Part shown: one piece after another, positions 35,058 to 44,188 of the stretch | Layout of the letters: every line of letters starts with the position of its first letter | How positions within the stretch are numbered: the stretch's first letter is position 1 | From: Hyphomicrobiales bacterium | Lineage (GTDB): Bacteria; Pseudomonadota; Alphaproteobacteria; Rhizobiales; Rhizobiaceae | Reading direction: 5' to 3' | Assembly (NCBI GenBank): GCA_900469475.1 | Contig: UBXG01000004.1 | Location: forward strand, 116,054 to 180,053 | DNA length: 64,000 nt | The notes under the pieces: model-generated | What the model was told of the DNA's origin: nothing | Database searches by the model: none | Seen by the model: only the letters and a program-made list of their open reading frames with translations | Position numbers and translations under genes: made by a program

Positions 35058-37373
35058 ATGAAGCCTCCAAGCCCGGACACCGTGCCGACGGATATTTATC
35101 TGTCGTTTGTCAGTTCGCTTTTCGGAAACCGGAAAACGCTCGTTACAGGCGTATTCGTTCATATCCTCATATATGTCCTCGTTTTTCTGAGCACATATGC
35201 CAGCATCTATCTGGCCTTTTGCGTGGCGTTTGCCATCGTCTTCGGCTTACGGATCAATTTTTTCCGGCAGTTCGACGCAGCCGACAAGAATGGCTTTACG
35301 CGCGCCGATATAGCCAGCTGGGAAACACGTTATGTCGTCGGCGCCGCGGCCACCGCCGCCATTCTTGGCATCGGAAGCGGCTATGCCATCCTCATCCTGC
35401 GCGATCCGCTGGCGGAATTCATCTGCGTCGCCGTCACCATGGCGTCCATGGTGTCGATCGTCGGCCGTAACTACGGCTCACCTCGTGCGGTCGATCTTCA
35501 GATTCTGGCCTGCTGCGTGCCGATTGTCATCGCCTGCCTGCTGTCGCAGGAACTCTACAAGGGAATCGCCTCCCTCATGCTCATCCCGTTCGGGCTGACG
35601 ACGCGTGCGATGGCAAAGGGCATGCGCGAATTCCTCTACAGGAACATTGTCGCCTCCCGCGAGATATCGTTGATGGCCGACAGGTTCGACACCGCGCTCA
35701 ACAACATGCCCCACGGGCTGTTCATGCTGGACGCCCAAAACCGGATTCTGATCGTCAATCGCAAAGCCTGCGAGCTCCTCAATTTTGCCGATCCGCAGCG
35801 GCTCAAGGACTGCGAGTTCGACGTCGTTCTACGTTATGGCGCCCGTCACGCCTTCATCGACGGATCGCTTCCCGGGCTCATTCAACGCCAGTTGGCCCAA
35901 CTCGTCAGCGGCACGCTTTCCCGAACCCTCATTCAATTCAATGAGGATCAGTTTCTGGAATTTTCGGCCAGCCGGCGTGCCGATGGGATCGTCATCCTGA
36001 TCTTTGAAGACGTGACGGTGCGTATTCGCGCTGAACGCAAGATCCTGCATATGGTGCGGTACGACCCTTTGACCGGACTACCGAACCGTGAATATTTCGT
36101 GGACCAGGTCAAGGAAAAGCTGGCTGCGCGCAACCGGGAAAGCCGCATCGGCATCCTTGTTCTGGATATCGACGATTTCAAGCATGTCAACGATACCAAG
36201 GGGCATGTTGCCGGGGACCGTCTGCTGGTTGCCGTAGCCGAGCGTTTGAAGGCGCTTGCCGGCACGACAGCGCTTGTCGCTCGTCTCGTCGGCGATCAAT
36301 TCGTGCTGTTCTTTCCGAATGAGGACGATGTTCCGGATATCGATGGCCGCATCCGCGCCCTGCATGCGGCAATGGCCGGCACCTATGATGCAGAGGACAG
36401 CAGCTTTCGGGTTTCCGTCAGCGGCGGGTATATGACCATGCCCGGCCGGGAATTTCGCCCAGAGGAGTGGCAGATCAAGGTCGATCTCGCGCTCTTCGAG
36501 GCAAAATCGCGGATGAAGGGCGGCTGCAGTGCCTTCGAGCAGGAGATGGACGCACGCTATGTCGAGCGGCAGACGCTGAAGGACGACCTGCGCGAGGCGG
36601 TGGAAGCCGGCAGGCTTCAAGCCGTCTACCAACCGATGTACACGCCGGATGGCTCCCGCATCGAATGCTGCGAGGCGCTCGCGCGCTGGATTCACCCGGA
36701 AAAGGGCTCAATTCCGCCCGATCTTTTCGTACAGCTTGCCGAGGAGATGGGCATCGTTGCCGGCATCACTCGCTTCATGGTCGATCGTGCTTGCAAAGAT
36801 TGTGCTTCATGGCCTGCGCCACTCGCCGTTTCAGTCAATCTCTCGGCGCAGGATCTGCGCAATGACGAGATTGTCAAAATCGTGATCGCGGCGCTCGAGA
36901 CGTCGGGACTTGAGCCCTCCCGCCTTCATCTCGAAGTTACCGAAAGCTGCCTGATGGACGAGGTAGCAACCGTACGCTCCATTCTCGCGGATTTCCGGGC
37001 TAGGGGTATCACGATCGCGATCGACGATTTCGGAACGGGATTTTCCAGCCTCAGTTACCTCGATACGCTGCCGGTGGATGTCGTGAAGATCGACCGGTCT
37101 TTCGTTCGCGATATCACGACGGATAGCCGACGTTTCAAGCTGCTATGCGGCATCGTCGATCTCTCCCGCGCCCTCAGCCTGAATGTCGTGATCGAAGGTG
37201 TCGAGACGCTGGAGCAGCTGGCATTGGTCGTCGAGCGGAACCTAGCGGATATCATCCAGGGCTATGTATTTTCCCCTCCGATAGCGCCAGAGCAAGTCGC
37301 CGAGAAGGTCGCCAGCCTCGACAGACGGCAGCTGGGAGCCGGCAGGCTCTTCTCGCCCGAGGTCGTCCGATAG
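35058..37373 (+). CDS. Membrane GGDEF-EAL protein with degenerate GGDEF motif, predicted c-di-GMP phosphodiesterase
   Basis: A 771-residue protein. Several membrane helices lie in residues about 28-190, a PAS-like region at about 212-325 (NMPHGLFMLDAQNRILIVNR), a GGDEF-type domain at about 335-490 and an EAL domain at about 505-755. The cyclase motif has become VGDQF (411-415), losing the second Gly and the acidic Glu needed for catalysis, so cyclase activity is unlikely. The EAL domain keeps its catalytic set: CEALARW (539-541 is EAL), SVNLSAQDL, LEVTES, DDFGTGFSSLSYL, VKIDRSF and IEGVETLEQ. The product is probably a phosphodiesterase with the GGDEF domain as a GTP sensor. ATG at 35058 follows GGGGAAG. 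Monocistronic. Confidence 0.93.
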   Translation: MKPPSPDTVPTDIYLSFVSSLFGNRKTLVTGVFVHILIYVLVFLSTYASIYLAFCVAFAIVFGLRINFFRQFDAADKNGFTRADIASWETRYVVGAAATAAILGIGSGYAILILRDPLAEFICVAVTMASMVSIVGRNYGSPRAVDLQILACCVPIVIACLLSQELYKGIASLMLIPFGLTTRAMAKGMREFLYRNIVASREISLMADRFDTALNNMPHGLFMLDAQNRILIVNRKACELLNFADPQRLKDCEFDVVLRYGARHAFIDGSLPGLIQRQLAQLVSGTLSRTLIQFNEDQFLEFSASRRADGIVILIFEDVTVRIRAERKILHMVRYDPLTGLPNREYFVDQVKEKLAARNRESRIGILVLDIDDFKHVNDTKGHVAGDRLLVAVAERLKALAGTTALVARLVGDQFVLFFPNEDDVPDIDGRIRALHAAMAGTYDAEDSSFRVSVSGGYMTMPGREFRPEEWQIKVDLALFEAKSRMKGGCSAFEQEMDARYVERQTLKDDLREAVEAGRLQAVYQPMYTPDGSRIECCEALARWIHPEKGSIPPDLFVQLAEEMGIVAGITRFMVDRACKDCASWPAPLAVSVNLSAQDLRNDEIVKIVIAALETSGLEPSRLHLEVTESCLMDEVATVRSILADFRARGITIAIDDFGTGFSSLSYLDTLPVDVVKIDRSFVRDITTDSRRFKLLCGIVDLSRALSLNVVIEGVETLEQLALVVERNLADIIQGYVFSPPIAPEQVAEKVASLDRRQLGAGRLFSPEVVR

Positions 37374-37503
37374 CCGGCGGCGGCGCTGTGGTCCGCAGGC
37401 ATTTGCAATCCTCCGTCAATTCGATCGGCCTGCGCCATCTGCGACCTTCTCGTGCATTGCATTTTTCCTCGCTTTGTGTAACGCCTCGGTAGAGGAAAAT
37501 TGG

Positions 37504-37533
37504 TTGCGATATCTCTCTTACAAGATATTGCAA
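37504..37533. promoter_or_regulatory. Inverted repeat upstream of the aa3 oxidase subunit IV gene
   Basis: TTGCGATATCT (37504-37514) and AGATATTGCAA (37523-37533) form an 11-bp inverted repeat matching at ten positions around an 8-base spacer, about 70 bases before the start codon. It may be an operator or a 5' leader hairpin. It does not fit the FNR/FixK consensus TTGAT-N4-ATCAA. Confidence 0.5.
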
Positions 37534-37603
37534 CTTTTGAGGATGAACTCCGGCCGACAGTCTAGATCATCTGTCGGGGAGAGGATTGAGGGGAGATTTC
37601 TGA

Positions 37604-37828
37604 ATGGCCGAACATCACACTGGACCTGCTGAAGTGGGTGCTCCCATGGACTACAAGGAGCATGAGAAGACCTACAATCTTTTCATCTCGGGCGCCAAGG
37701 TCGGGTCTGCGATCGTTGCCGCATTGTTGATCGCCATGGCGGCCGGTTTCTTTGGCCATGCCGGTTTCCTCGGCGGCGTCCTCATATTCATCGTTCTGAC
37801 CATCGCCAGCGTCGTCCTGTTGCGCTGA
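37604..37828 (+). CDS. aa3-type cytochrome c oxidase subunit IV
   Basis: A 74-residue single-helix membrane protein of the bacterial aa3 oxidase subunit IV family. The segment HEKTYNLFISGAKVGSAIVA matches the conserved amphipathic N-terminal part, followed by two short hydrophobic runs to the C-terminus. It precedes pntAA by 101 bases, an arrangement often seen in Rhizobiales. The main oxidase subunits are not in the window. ATG at 37604 follows GGGGAG. Confidence 0.88.
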   Translation: MAEHHTGPAEVGAPMDYKEHEKTYNLFISGAKVGSAIVAALLIAMAAGFFGHAGFLGGVLIFIVLTIASVVLLR

Positions 37829-37929
37829 TATAACAGCGCTGACAGATGGCGGGCCGATCTCCCGCGCTTTCCCATGATTCTGCAGGCTACAGCGCCGCCG
37901 CATCTAGGAGCGGCGCCGTCTGATGCGAG

Positions 37930-39102
37930 GTGTCGTCATTGAGCAATCTGGTTTTCGTGGCCAAGGAAAGCGTGGCGGAGGAGACGCGTGTTGCGGCTTC
38001 TGTTGAAACGGTAAAGAAGATGCGGAGCCTCGGTTTCGACGTGGTGGTCGAGGCGGGCGCAGGCGCCTTGTCGCGTATCCTGGATGCCGAATATGAAGCC
38101 GTCGGTGCGCGGATCGGCTCCATCAAGGATGCGAAGGCCGCCGATGTTGTGCTCAAGGTCAGGCGGCCGACGAGCAAGGAGATTTCCGGTTACAAGAACG
38201 GCGCCATCGTCATCGCCATCATGGATCCTTATGGCAATGAGGCAGCGCTTGCCGAGATGGCGCGTCGCGGGCTGACGAGTTTCGCCATGGAACTGATGCC
38301 GCGCATCACCCGTGCGCAGTCGATGGACGTCCTGTCGTCGCAGGCCAATCTCGCAGGATATCAAGCCGTCATCGAGGCCGCAGCCGTCTATGATCGGGCG
38401 CTGCCGATGATGATGACGGCGGCGGGGACGGTGCCGGCGGCGAAAGTGTTCGTCATGGGGGCAGGGGTTGCCGGCCTGCAGGCGATTGCGACCGCGCGGC
38501 GTCTCGGCGCACAGGTCTCGGCGACCGACGTTCGTCCGGCTGCGAAGGAACAGGTCGCCTCGCTCGGAGCAAAATTCATCGCGGTCGAGGACGAGGAATT
38601 CAAGGCGGCGGAGACCGCCGGCGGCTATGCCAAGGAAATGTCGAAGGAGTATCAGGCGAAGCAGGCAGCTCTCGTCGCCGATCATATCGCCAAACAGGAC
38701 ATCATCATTACCACGGCGCTGATCCCCGGACGGCCGGCGCCGCGCCTTATCAGCCGCGACATGCTGAAGGCGATGCGTCCCGGCGCCGTGGCCGTCGACC
38801 TCGCGGTCGAACGCGGCGGCAATATCGAAGGTGCTGAGTATGGCAAGGTTGCCGAGGTCGAAGGTGTCCGCGTGGTCGGCTATCCCAACATGGCCGGCCG
38901 GATCGCGGCCAGCGCATCGGCTCTCTATGCGAAGAACCTCGTCACCTTTCTGGAGACGATGGTCGACAAGGACACGAAGAGCCTCGCCGTCAACCGGACC
39001 GATGAGCTGATCAAGGCGACGATGCTGACCGATGGCGGCGAGGTCGTGAACCCGAACTTCGTCGATCCCGACCAGCCGACGATCAAGAAGGGAGATCTCT
39101 GA
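37930..39102 (+). CDS. pntAA: Proton-translocating NAD(P) transhydrogenase, subunit alpha part 1 (NAD-binding domain I)
   Basis: A 390-residue cytosolic NAD(H)-binding subunit. The alanine dehydrogenase/PNT N-terminal domain is present (AKESVAEETRVAASVETVKK), with the Rossmann motif VMGAGVAGLQAIATARRLGA near residue 178 and the mobile-loop/RQD region before it (FAMELMPRITRAQSMDVLSS). The start is GTG at 37930 or TTG at 37939; GCGAGG overlaps the former, so the TTG is a fair alternative. It is followed one base later by pntAB. The enzyme transfers hydride from NADH to NADP+ using the proton gradient. Confidence 0.93.
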   Translation: MSSLSNLVFVAKESVAEETRVAASVETVKKMRSLGFDVVVEAGAGALSRILDAEYEAVGARIGSIKDAKAADVVLKVRRPTSKEISGYKNGAIVIAIMDPYGNEAALAEMARRGLTSFAMELMPRITRAQSMDVLSSQANLAGYQAVIEAAAVYDRALPMMMTAAGTVPAAKVFVMGAGVAGLQAIATARRLGAQVSATDVRPAAKEQVASLGAKFIAVEDEEFKAAETAGGYAKEMSKEYQAKQAALVADHIAKQDIIITTALIPGRPAPRLISRDMLKAMRPGAVAVDLAVERGGNIEGAEYGKVAEVEGVRVVGYPNMAGRIAASASALYAKNLVTFLETMVDKDTKSLAVNRTDELIKATMLTDGGEVVNPNFVDPDQPTIKKGDL

Positions 39103-39103
39103 G

Positions 39104-39502
39104 ATGGCCAGTCAAGCGATGGATCAGGCACTGCAGCAACTGCATGATGCCGTTAACGCCGTCACGACCGCCGCAGCGCAGGCCCCGGAGACTGTGAGCG
39201 CGGCAACAGGCGGAGCAATCGATCCCTTCGTCTTCCAGTTCGCGATTTTCGTGCTGGCGATCTTCGTCGGCTACTATGTCGTCTGGTCGGTGACGCCGGC
39301 CCTGCATACGCCGCTGATGGCGGTCACGAACGCCATCTCCTCGGTCATCGTCGTCGGTGCGCTGCTGGCCGTGGGCATCTCCGCGAGCGGTCTCGCCACC
39401 GGCTTCGGTTTCGTGGCGCTGGTTCTCGTTTCGGTCAATATCGTCGGCGGCTTCCTTGTCACCCAGCGCATGCTGGCGATGTACAAGAAGAAGGACAAGT
39501 GA
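39104..39502 (+). CDS. pntAB: NAD(P) transhydrogenase, subunit alpha part 2 (membrane domain)
   Basis: A 132-residue membrane subunit with four hydrophobic helices: FQFAIFVLAIFVGYYVVW, then HTPLMAVTNAISSVIVVGAL with the NAISSV motif typical of the transhydrogenase channel part, and two more helices to the C-terminal YKKKDK. It starts one base after the pntAA stop and ends seven bases before pntB. The separate-gene arrangement of this subunit is typical of Rhizobiales and Rhodospirillum. Confidence 0.93.
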   Translation: MASQAMDQALQQLHDAVNAVTTAAAQAPETVSAATGGAIDPFVFQFAIFVLAIFVGYYVVWSVTPALHTPLMAVTNAISSVIVVGALLAVGISASGLATGFGFVALVLVSVNIVGGFLVTQRMLAMYKKKDK

Positions 39503-39509
39503 GGGCGGC

Positions 39510-40907
39510 ATGCTGAGCAATATCGCGGCTTTCCTCTATCTCGTCTCCGGTGTGCTCTTCATCCTGGCGCTGCGCGGGCTATCGCATCCGGCCACCAGCC
39601 GGCGCGGCAATCTCTACGGTATGATCGGCATGGGCATTGCCATTGCCACCACGCTTGTGCTGGCGACGCCATCCTTCGGCGGCTTCGTGCTGATCATCCT
39701 TGGCCTTGCCATCGGCGGCGGTGCGGGCGCCTATATCGCCCGTGTCATTCCGATGACCTCGATGCCGCAGCTCGTGGCAGGTTTCCATTCGCTGGTCGGT
39801 CTTGCGGCTGTCCTCGTCGCTGCTTCGGCGCTCTATACGCCATCCTCCTTCGGCATCGGCGAGATCGGGTACATTCACACCGAGGCTCGCATCGAGATGG
39901 CGATCGGTGTAGCGATCGGCGCGCTGACCTTCACCGGCTCGATCATCGCCTTCCTGAAACTCGACGGGCGCATGTCCGGCAAGCCGATCCTGCTGCCGAA
40001 CCGGCATGTCATCAATGCTGCTCTGCTCGTACTCATCGTGTTCTTCATCATCAGCCTGGCGGCGAACGAGAGCCATTTCGCTTTTTGGGCCGTCGTGCTG
40101 CTGTCGCTGGCGCTGGGCGTACTTCTGATCGTGCCGATCGGCGGCGCCGATATGCCCGTCGTCGTGTCGATGCTGAACTCCTATTCCGGCTGGGCCGCCG
40201 CCGGCATCGGCTTCACGCTCGGTAATCTCGCGCTCATCATCACCGGCGCGCTTGTGGGATCCTCGGGTGCGATCCTGTCCTACATCATGTGCAAGGGCAT
40301 GAACCGCTCCTTCATCTCCGTCATTCTCGGTGGTTTCGGCGGCGAGACGGCCTCGGGCGGAGCTGATAATTCCGACAAGACCGTGAAGCTCGGCTCGGCC
40401 GAGGATGCCGCATATCTGATGGCGAATGCCTCCAAGGTCATCATCGTGCCCGGTTACGGCATGGCGGTGGCGCAGGCCCAGCATGCGCTGCGCGAAATGG
40501 CTGACAGGCTGAAGGCACATGGCGTCGAGGTCAAATATGCCATTCATCCCGTTGCCGGCCGCATGCCGGGGCATATGAACGTGCTGCTCGCCGAAGCCAA
40601 CGTGCCCTATGATGAAGTCTTCGAGCTTGAGGACATCAATTCGGAATTCGCCCAGGCCGATGTCGCCTATGTCATCGGCGCCAACGACGTCACCAATCCG
40701 GCGGCGCGAGACGACAAGACCTCGCCGATCTACGGCATGCCGATCCTCGACGTCGACAAGGCGAAGACCTGCCTCTTCGTCAAGCGTTCGCTGGGCTCCG
40801 GCTATGCCGGCATCGACAACACGCTGTTCTATAAGGATGGCACGATGATGCTTCTGGGCGACGCCAAGAAGGTGACCGAGGACATCGTCAAGGCAATGAA
40901 CGAGTAG
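39510..40907 (+). CDS. pntB: NAD(P) transhydrogenase, subunit beta
   Basis: A 465-residue subunit containing eight to nine membrane helices and, from about residue 285, the NADP(H)-binding domain III. Features of the domain are VIIVPGYGMAVAQAQHAL (GxGxxA fold), IHPVAGRMPGHMNVLLAEA, VAYVIGANDVTNPAAR and the late KRSLGSGYAGIDN. Channel residues of the beta part include NRHVINAALL. ATG at 39510 has GAGGGCGG just upstream. The transcript ends before a long repeat element at 40944. Confidence 0.94.
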   Translation: MLSNIAAFLYLVSGVLFILALRGLSHPATSRRGNLYGMIGMGIAIATTLVLATPSFGGFVLIILGLAIGGGAGAYIARVIPMTSMPQLVAGFHSLVGLAAVLVAASALYTPSSFGIGEIGYIHTEARIEMAIGVAIGALTFTGSIIAFLKLDGRMSGKPILLPNRHVINAALLVLIVFFIISLAANESHFAFWAVVLLSLALGVLLIVPIGGADMPVVVSMLNSYSGWAAAGIGFTLGNLALIITGALVGSSGAILSYIMCKGMNRSFISVILGGFGGETASGGADNSDKTVKLGSAEDAAYLMANASKVIIVPGYGMAVAQAQHALREMADRLKAHGVEVKYAIHPVAGRMPGHMNVLLAEANVPYDEVFELEDINSEFAQADVAYVIGANDVTNPAARDDKTSPIYGMPILDVDKAKTCLFVKRSLGSGYAGIDNTLFYKDGTMMLLGDAKKVTEDIVKAMNE

Positions 40908-40943
40908 GCTGCCGCTGCGCCCGCAAGGGGGTGTTTCCGCTCT

Positions 40944-41047
40944 TAGAGCGGTTCAGCTTTTCACGGAATCTCTGTGCGGCTCTATCTCTTTGTTGTCTCG
41001 CAATTCCGGACGGAAAACCGCTGCGCACTTTTCCTGGAATTGCTCTA
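40944..41047. repeat. Rhizobial intergenic repeat (GCAATTCC family), copy 2
   Basis: A 104-base element is bounded by TAGAGC (40944-40949) and GCTCTA (41042-41047). Its core GCAATTCC...GGAATTGC at 41000-41043 matches copy 1 in 43 of 44 bases. On the minus strand it begins with TAG, the stop codon of the histidine kinase gene. Confidence 0.88.
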
Positions 41048-42700
41048 GGTCCTTTGACGCTCCATCATGTTGCGCGGTGCAGTCAGTATCCAGACAAGTC
41101 CGGCCGGACGGAAATCGACCTCGACATGGCCGCTGAAGGATGCCGCGGCATGGGTTTTCGTGACGGTGGTGCCGAAGCCGGTCACGCTGGGCGGTTTGAC
41201 TGTGGGACCGCCGGTTTCGCTCCAGACGAAGCGGATCATGGTGCCAGTTTCAGCGACTTCATTCGTCCATTCGATGGTGATCTTGCCCTCCGGCGCAGAA
41301 AGCGCACCATATTTGACCGAATTGGTGGCAAGCTCATGCAGGATCAGGCCGAGATTCTGCACCGCTTCCGGCTTCAAGAGGAAGTCGTTGCCGAGGACGT
41401 CGAGCTGCTGAGGTCCCTGCAGGAAGGTCGCGAGATGAATGTCGATCACGCGGCGCAGCGACACGCCGGACCATTGTTCGCTGGTCAGGACCTCGATCGA
41501 GCGTGCCAGGCCTTCCAGGCGGTCGGCGACCGCCCGCTGGAATGTATCGACGCTGTCCGCCTGCCGTGCGAGCTGGCGCGTCATTGCCTGGGCGAGTGCC
41601 AACAGATTCTTGGTGCGGTGGACGAGCTCGTGCATGACGAAATGCAGCCGGTCCTCCGTGACGCTGCGGTCGAAGGATGCGTTGGAAAGCGCAACGGCCA
41701 CCTGGTTTGCCTCGATAACGCTGGTGTCAACGGGCGACACGATTTCGCCTCTACCCATGCGGTCTGCCATGTCGGCTATACTCTGGATGGTCGTGCGCAC
41801 CTGGCGCGCCAGAGCATAGACGGCGATCAGCGCGATCAGCAGCAGCGTCACCCCGCCATAGATCAGGAATCGCCAGGTGCTCATCAGCGACTGCTGTGCG
41901 GACGCTATCGGTCCCCAGACGACGGCCTTCCAGGACCAGCCGGAGATCTGGGCATAGCCGAGCACCGCATTCGGGAGGGTCTTTTCATCCTGGTAGACAC
42001 CGCTGGATGCGATCAGCTTCGGTAGAATATCCTTGTTGAACGTGTCTCCCGGAGCAAGGGTCGTCGGGCCACCAGCGGCAACGACATGGCCGGATTTATC
42101 CACAACCGCCGCGGACCAGCCGGGCGGCAGGGCTTGCGTCGTCACGAGCTTGGCGAGCTCGTCGGCATCCTGGGTTACAGCCAAAGCGGCGCCGGCTGGC
42201 GAATGTTCGAGGGGCAGGGTGACGTTGTAGACCCAGCGGCGGGCGTTAGGGCCCATGAAGACGTCGGATGCCTCGATGCGGCCGGAGTTCAGCGCCGATT
42301 GCAGCGCTGCAATGTTACCGGTCTTGCCGAGTGGTTTTCCAAGCGGCCAGCGGGTATTCAGCCGGAGTTGGCCATCCTTTTCCATGAGCAGCACGAAGAG
42401 CGAATCAGTGCGCAGGACCGTTTCCGTGCGGGCGAAGAAGGTCGCGATGTCGTTGCGTTCGAGTTCCGGCGAGGAAGACAGGAGACGCAATGTCGTCGCC
42501 ATGTCCTGCAATTGGCGATCGATGACGCGCGAAAGCGCCTGCGCATCCTGAACGGTGTCACCCTTCAGCACATCGCGCTCATTATTTTCGAGCTGAACCA
42601 AAAGCAGCGCGACGAAGGCGAGAATGGGCAAGGCAATCGCCAGAGCGATGGCGATCAGATAGGCACCAATCGACGCTTTCGGAAAATGCGGCTTTCTCAT
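41045..42700 (-). CDS. HWE-type sensor histidine kinase with periplasmic sensor domain
   Basis: A 551-residue membrane kinase. Helices at about residues 12-34 and 270-290 flank a Cache-like periplasmic domain; a short HAMP-like linker (RQVRTTIQSIADMADRMGRGE) leads to the kinase core. The phosphoacceptor block HELVHRTKNLLALAQAM has His361 as acceptor, and LHELATNSVKYGALSAPEGK is the N-box of the HWE/HisKA_2 family. ATG at 42700 is a guess; an in-frame TTG at 42754 would add 18 residues. No receiver gene is adjacent, so the partner regulator, perhaps of the general stress pathway used by such kinases, is elsewhere. Its stop codon lies in a repeat. Confidence 0.9.
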   Translation of the reverse strand: MRKPHFPKASIGAYLIAIALAIALPILAFVALLLVQLENNERDVLKGDTVQDAQALSRVIDRQLQDMATTLRLLSSSPELERNDIATFFARTETVLRTDSLFVLLMEKDGQLRLNTRWPLGKPLGKTGNIAALQSALNSGRIEASDVFMGPNARRWVYNVTLPLEHSPAGAALAVTQDADELAKLVTTQALPPGWSAAVVDKSGHVVAAGGPTTLAPGDTFNKDILPKLIASSGVYQDEKTLPNAVLGYAQISGWSWKAVVWGPIASAQQSLMSTWRFLIYGGVTLLLIALIAVYALARQVRTTIQSIADMADRMGRGEIVSPVDTSVIEANQVAVALSNASFDRSVTEDRLHFVMHELVHRTKNLLALAQAMTRQLARQADSVDTFQRAVADRLEGLARSIEVLTSEQWSGVSLRRVIDIHLATFLQGPQQLDVLGNDFLLKPEAVQNLGLILHELATNSVKYGALSAPEGKITIEWTNEVAETGTMIRFVWSETGGPTVKPPSVTGFGTTVTKTHAAASFSGHVEVDFRPAGLVWILTAPRNMMERQRT

Positions 42701-42951
42701 GAAGCGATCAACCGATCGTGCCTCGATGAAGATACGACGCGCCGGCAAACGCAAATAGAATGGTATTGGTCATCATGCCAAGCGCCCCCGTGCCCCGATC
42801 CGAGCTACATGCTCCAGAAGCGCCATGTTAGGGCTCGGTAATTTTCCTTGCAACATCTGAAAAGTCATTATTGCGAAATCGTAAGCGATCTCGGGTATTT
42901 ACGACTGTGGCAACGCATCCCTGCAGTTGCGCTGACTGCCTCATTCTCAAG

Positions 42952-44022
42952 CTAGGAAAAGCGAGAGAGCCGGAACGGCGCAAGCTCGTGTGCTTCGCTG
43001 CCATCGACGATTTCCTGCGCGGTGAGCAGGCCGACGAGCGGTGCGAGCGTAACGCCGGAATGCAGAACTGCGAGGTAGAGGCCGGGTGCCGCACCGGTGC
43101 TACCCAAGATCGGCAGGCCGTCTTTCGGCGCCGGGCGATAACCGACGGTGTGGAAATCGAGCTCCAGCGCCTCGCCGCCTTTCAATGTTGCTCTGACCTT
43201 GGCGAAGAGCGCGTCGGCAGCCGCTTGAGGATTATCGCCGGGATCGGTGCCGCCGAAGTCGCCGCCGGCTATGATTCGTCCTTCTGCCGTTTGGCGCAGA
43301 TGCAGCTCCGGTGCCATCACCAAGCCGTTCAACATTTTCCCTACGGGTCGGGAATGGACGATGAGCCCCGGAGGTGTTTCAAGCGGCACGAGAATATCCG
43401 CCGAGGCGGCAAGTGCTGCCGTGCCTGCACCGGCAGCCAGAACGACATGATCGGCGTGCATCGGCCCTTCGCTCGTTTCGATACCGACGATCCGCTCGCC
43501 CTGCCTCAGCAGACCTTTGACTTCGACACTGGATGACAGGATCGCTCCCCGACGGCTGGCATCTTCCAGCAGCAGTTTGGCGGCCGCAACGGGTTCCACC
43601 GCGCCTTCTTCCGCGACGTGCAGAGCATAGTCGGGCGGATTGGCCAGATTCGGTTCGAGCATCGCACTCGTCGCCCGGTTGACCGGCTGTATGCCATAGC
43701 CCCAGCCATGGTGCTGCGCCGCATAGGCGTCCAGCTCCGGCTCGGGAAGATCCCAGCTGAGGCCACCGCACCAGGATAGAGGGATGTCAGGCAGATCTGT
43801 CTTCAGTCTCGACCACTCGGCCATCGAGCGATGACGGACACGGAAGTAGAATTCCGGATTGCCCCAGCCGGCATTGATCCAGGCGAAGGAGTTCGGGGTT
43901 GCAACGCCGCCGATCTGCTTTGCGACCACCGTTACGGACGCCCCCCTGCGGCACAGATGCCAGGCGATGGAAGCCCCGATGATGCCGGCGCCGATGACGA
44001 TGATTTTCTGCGGGGAGGGCAT
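42952..44022 (-). CDS. FAD-dependent oxidoreductase of the DadA/D-amino acid oxidase family
   Basis: A 356-residue flavoprotein. The dinucleotide motif IIVIGAGIIGASIAWHLCRRG opens the chain, and the FAD-domain closing region reads DFHTVGYRPAPKDGLPILGST then LYLAVLHSGVTLAPLVG. The substrate is probably an amino acid, sarcosine-like amine or opine; the sequence does not say. ATG at 44022 is clear. Downstream, 251 bases without a gene separate it from the histidine kinase, and that gap shows nothing notable. Confidence 0.88.
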   Translation of the reverse strand: MPSPQKIIVIGAGIIGASIAWHLCRRGASVTVVAKQIGGVATPNSFAWINAGWGNPEFYFRVRHRSMAEWSRLKTDLPDIPLSWCGGLSWDLPEPELDAYAAQHHGWGYGIQPVNRATSAMLEPNLANPPDYALHVAEEGAVEPVAAAKLLLEDASRRGAILSSSVEVKGLLRQGERIVGIETSEGPMHADHVVLAAGAGTAALAASADILVPLETPPGLIVHSRPVGKMLNGLVMAPELHLRQTAEGRIIAGGDFGGTDPGDNPQAAADALFAKVRATLKGGEALELDFHTVGYRPAPKDGLPILGSTGAAPGLYLAVLHSGVTLAPLVGLLTAQEIVDGSEAHELAPFRLSRFS

Positions 44023-44058
44023 GTCTTTGTCTCGCTTGAACGGATGAGCCCGAGACTA

Positions 44059-44115
44059 CAGCATGTCGCGCAAAAGTGGGCAGCGGTTTTGCGATAACGA
44101 CATGCGCAAAATCGA
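44059..44115. repeat. Short palindromic intergenic repeat (CGCAAAA/TTTTGCG type)
   Basis: CGCAAAA (44069-44075) pairs with TTTTGCG (44087-44093) around GTGGGCAGCGG, and ACATGCGCAAAA follows. This sequence type is a common intergenic repeat in rhizobia from memory. I see only one copy here. Confidence 0.55.
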
Positions 44116-44126
44116 AGACCAGGGCA

Positions 44127-44160
44127 AAGAAAAGCCGCCGGGCAGGGATTGCCGGCGGCT
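44127..44160 (-). terminator. Rho-independent terminator of the TPR lipoprotein gene
   Basis: Read on the minus strand, AGCCGCCGGC pairs with GCCCGGCGGCT and is followed by TTTTCTTT. It lies 28 bases after the TPR gene stop. Confidence 0.85.
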
Positions 44161-44188
44161 GGATATCTTTACTGCGATATGCCCCGTT

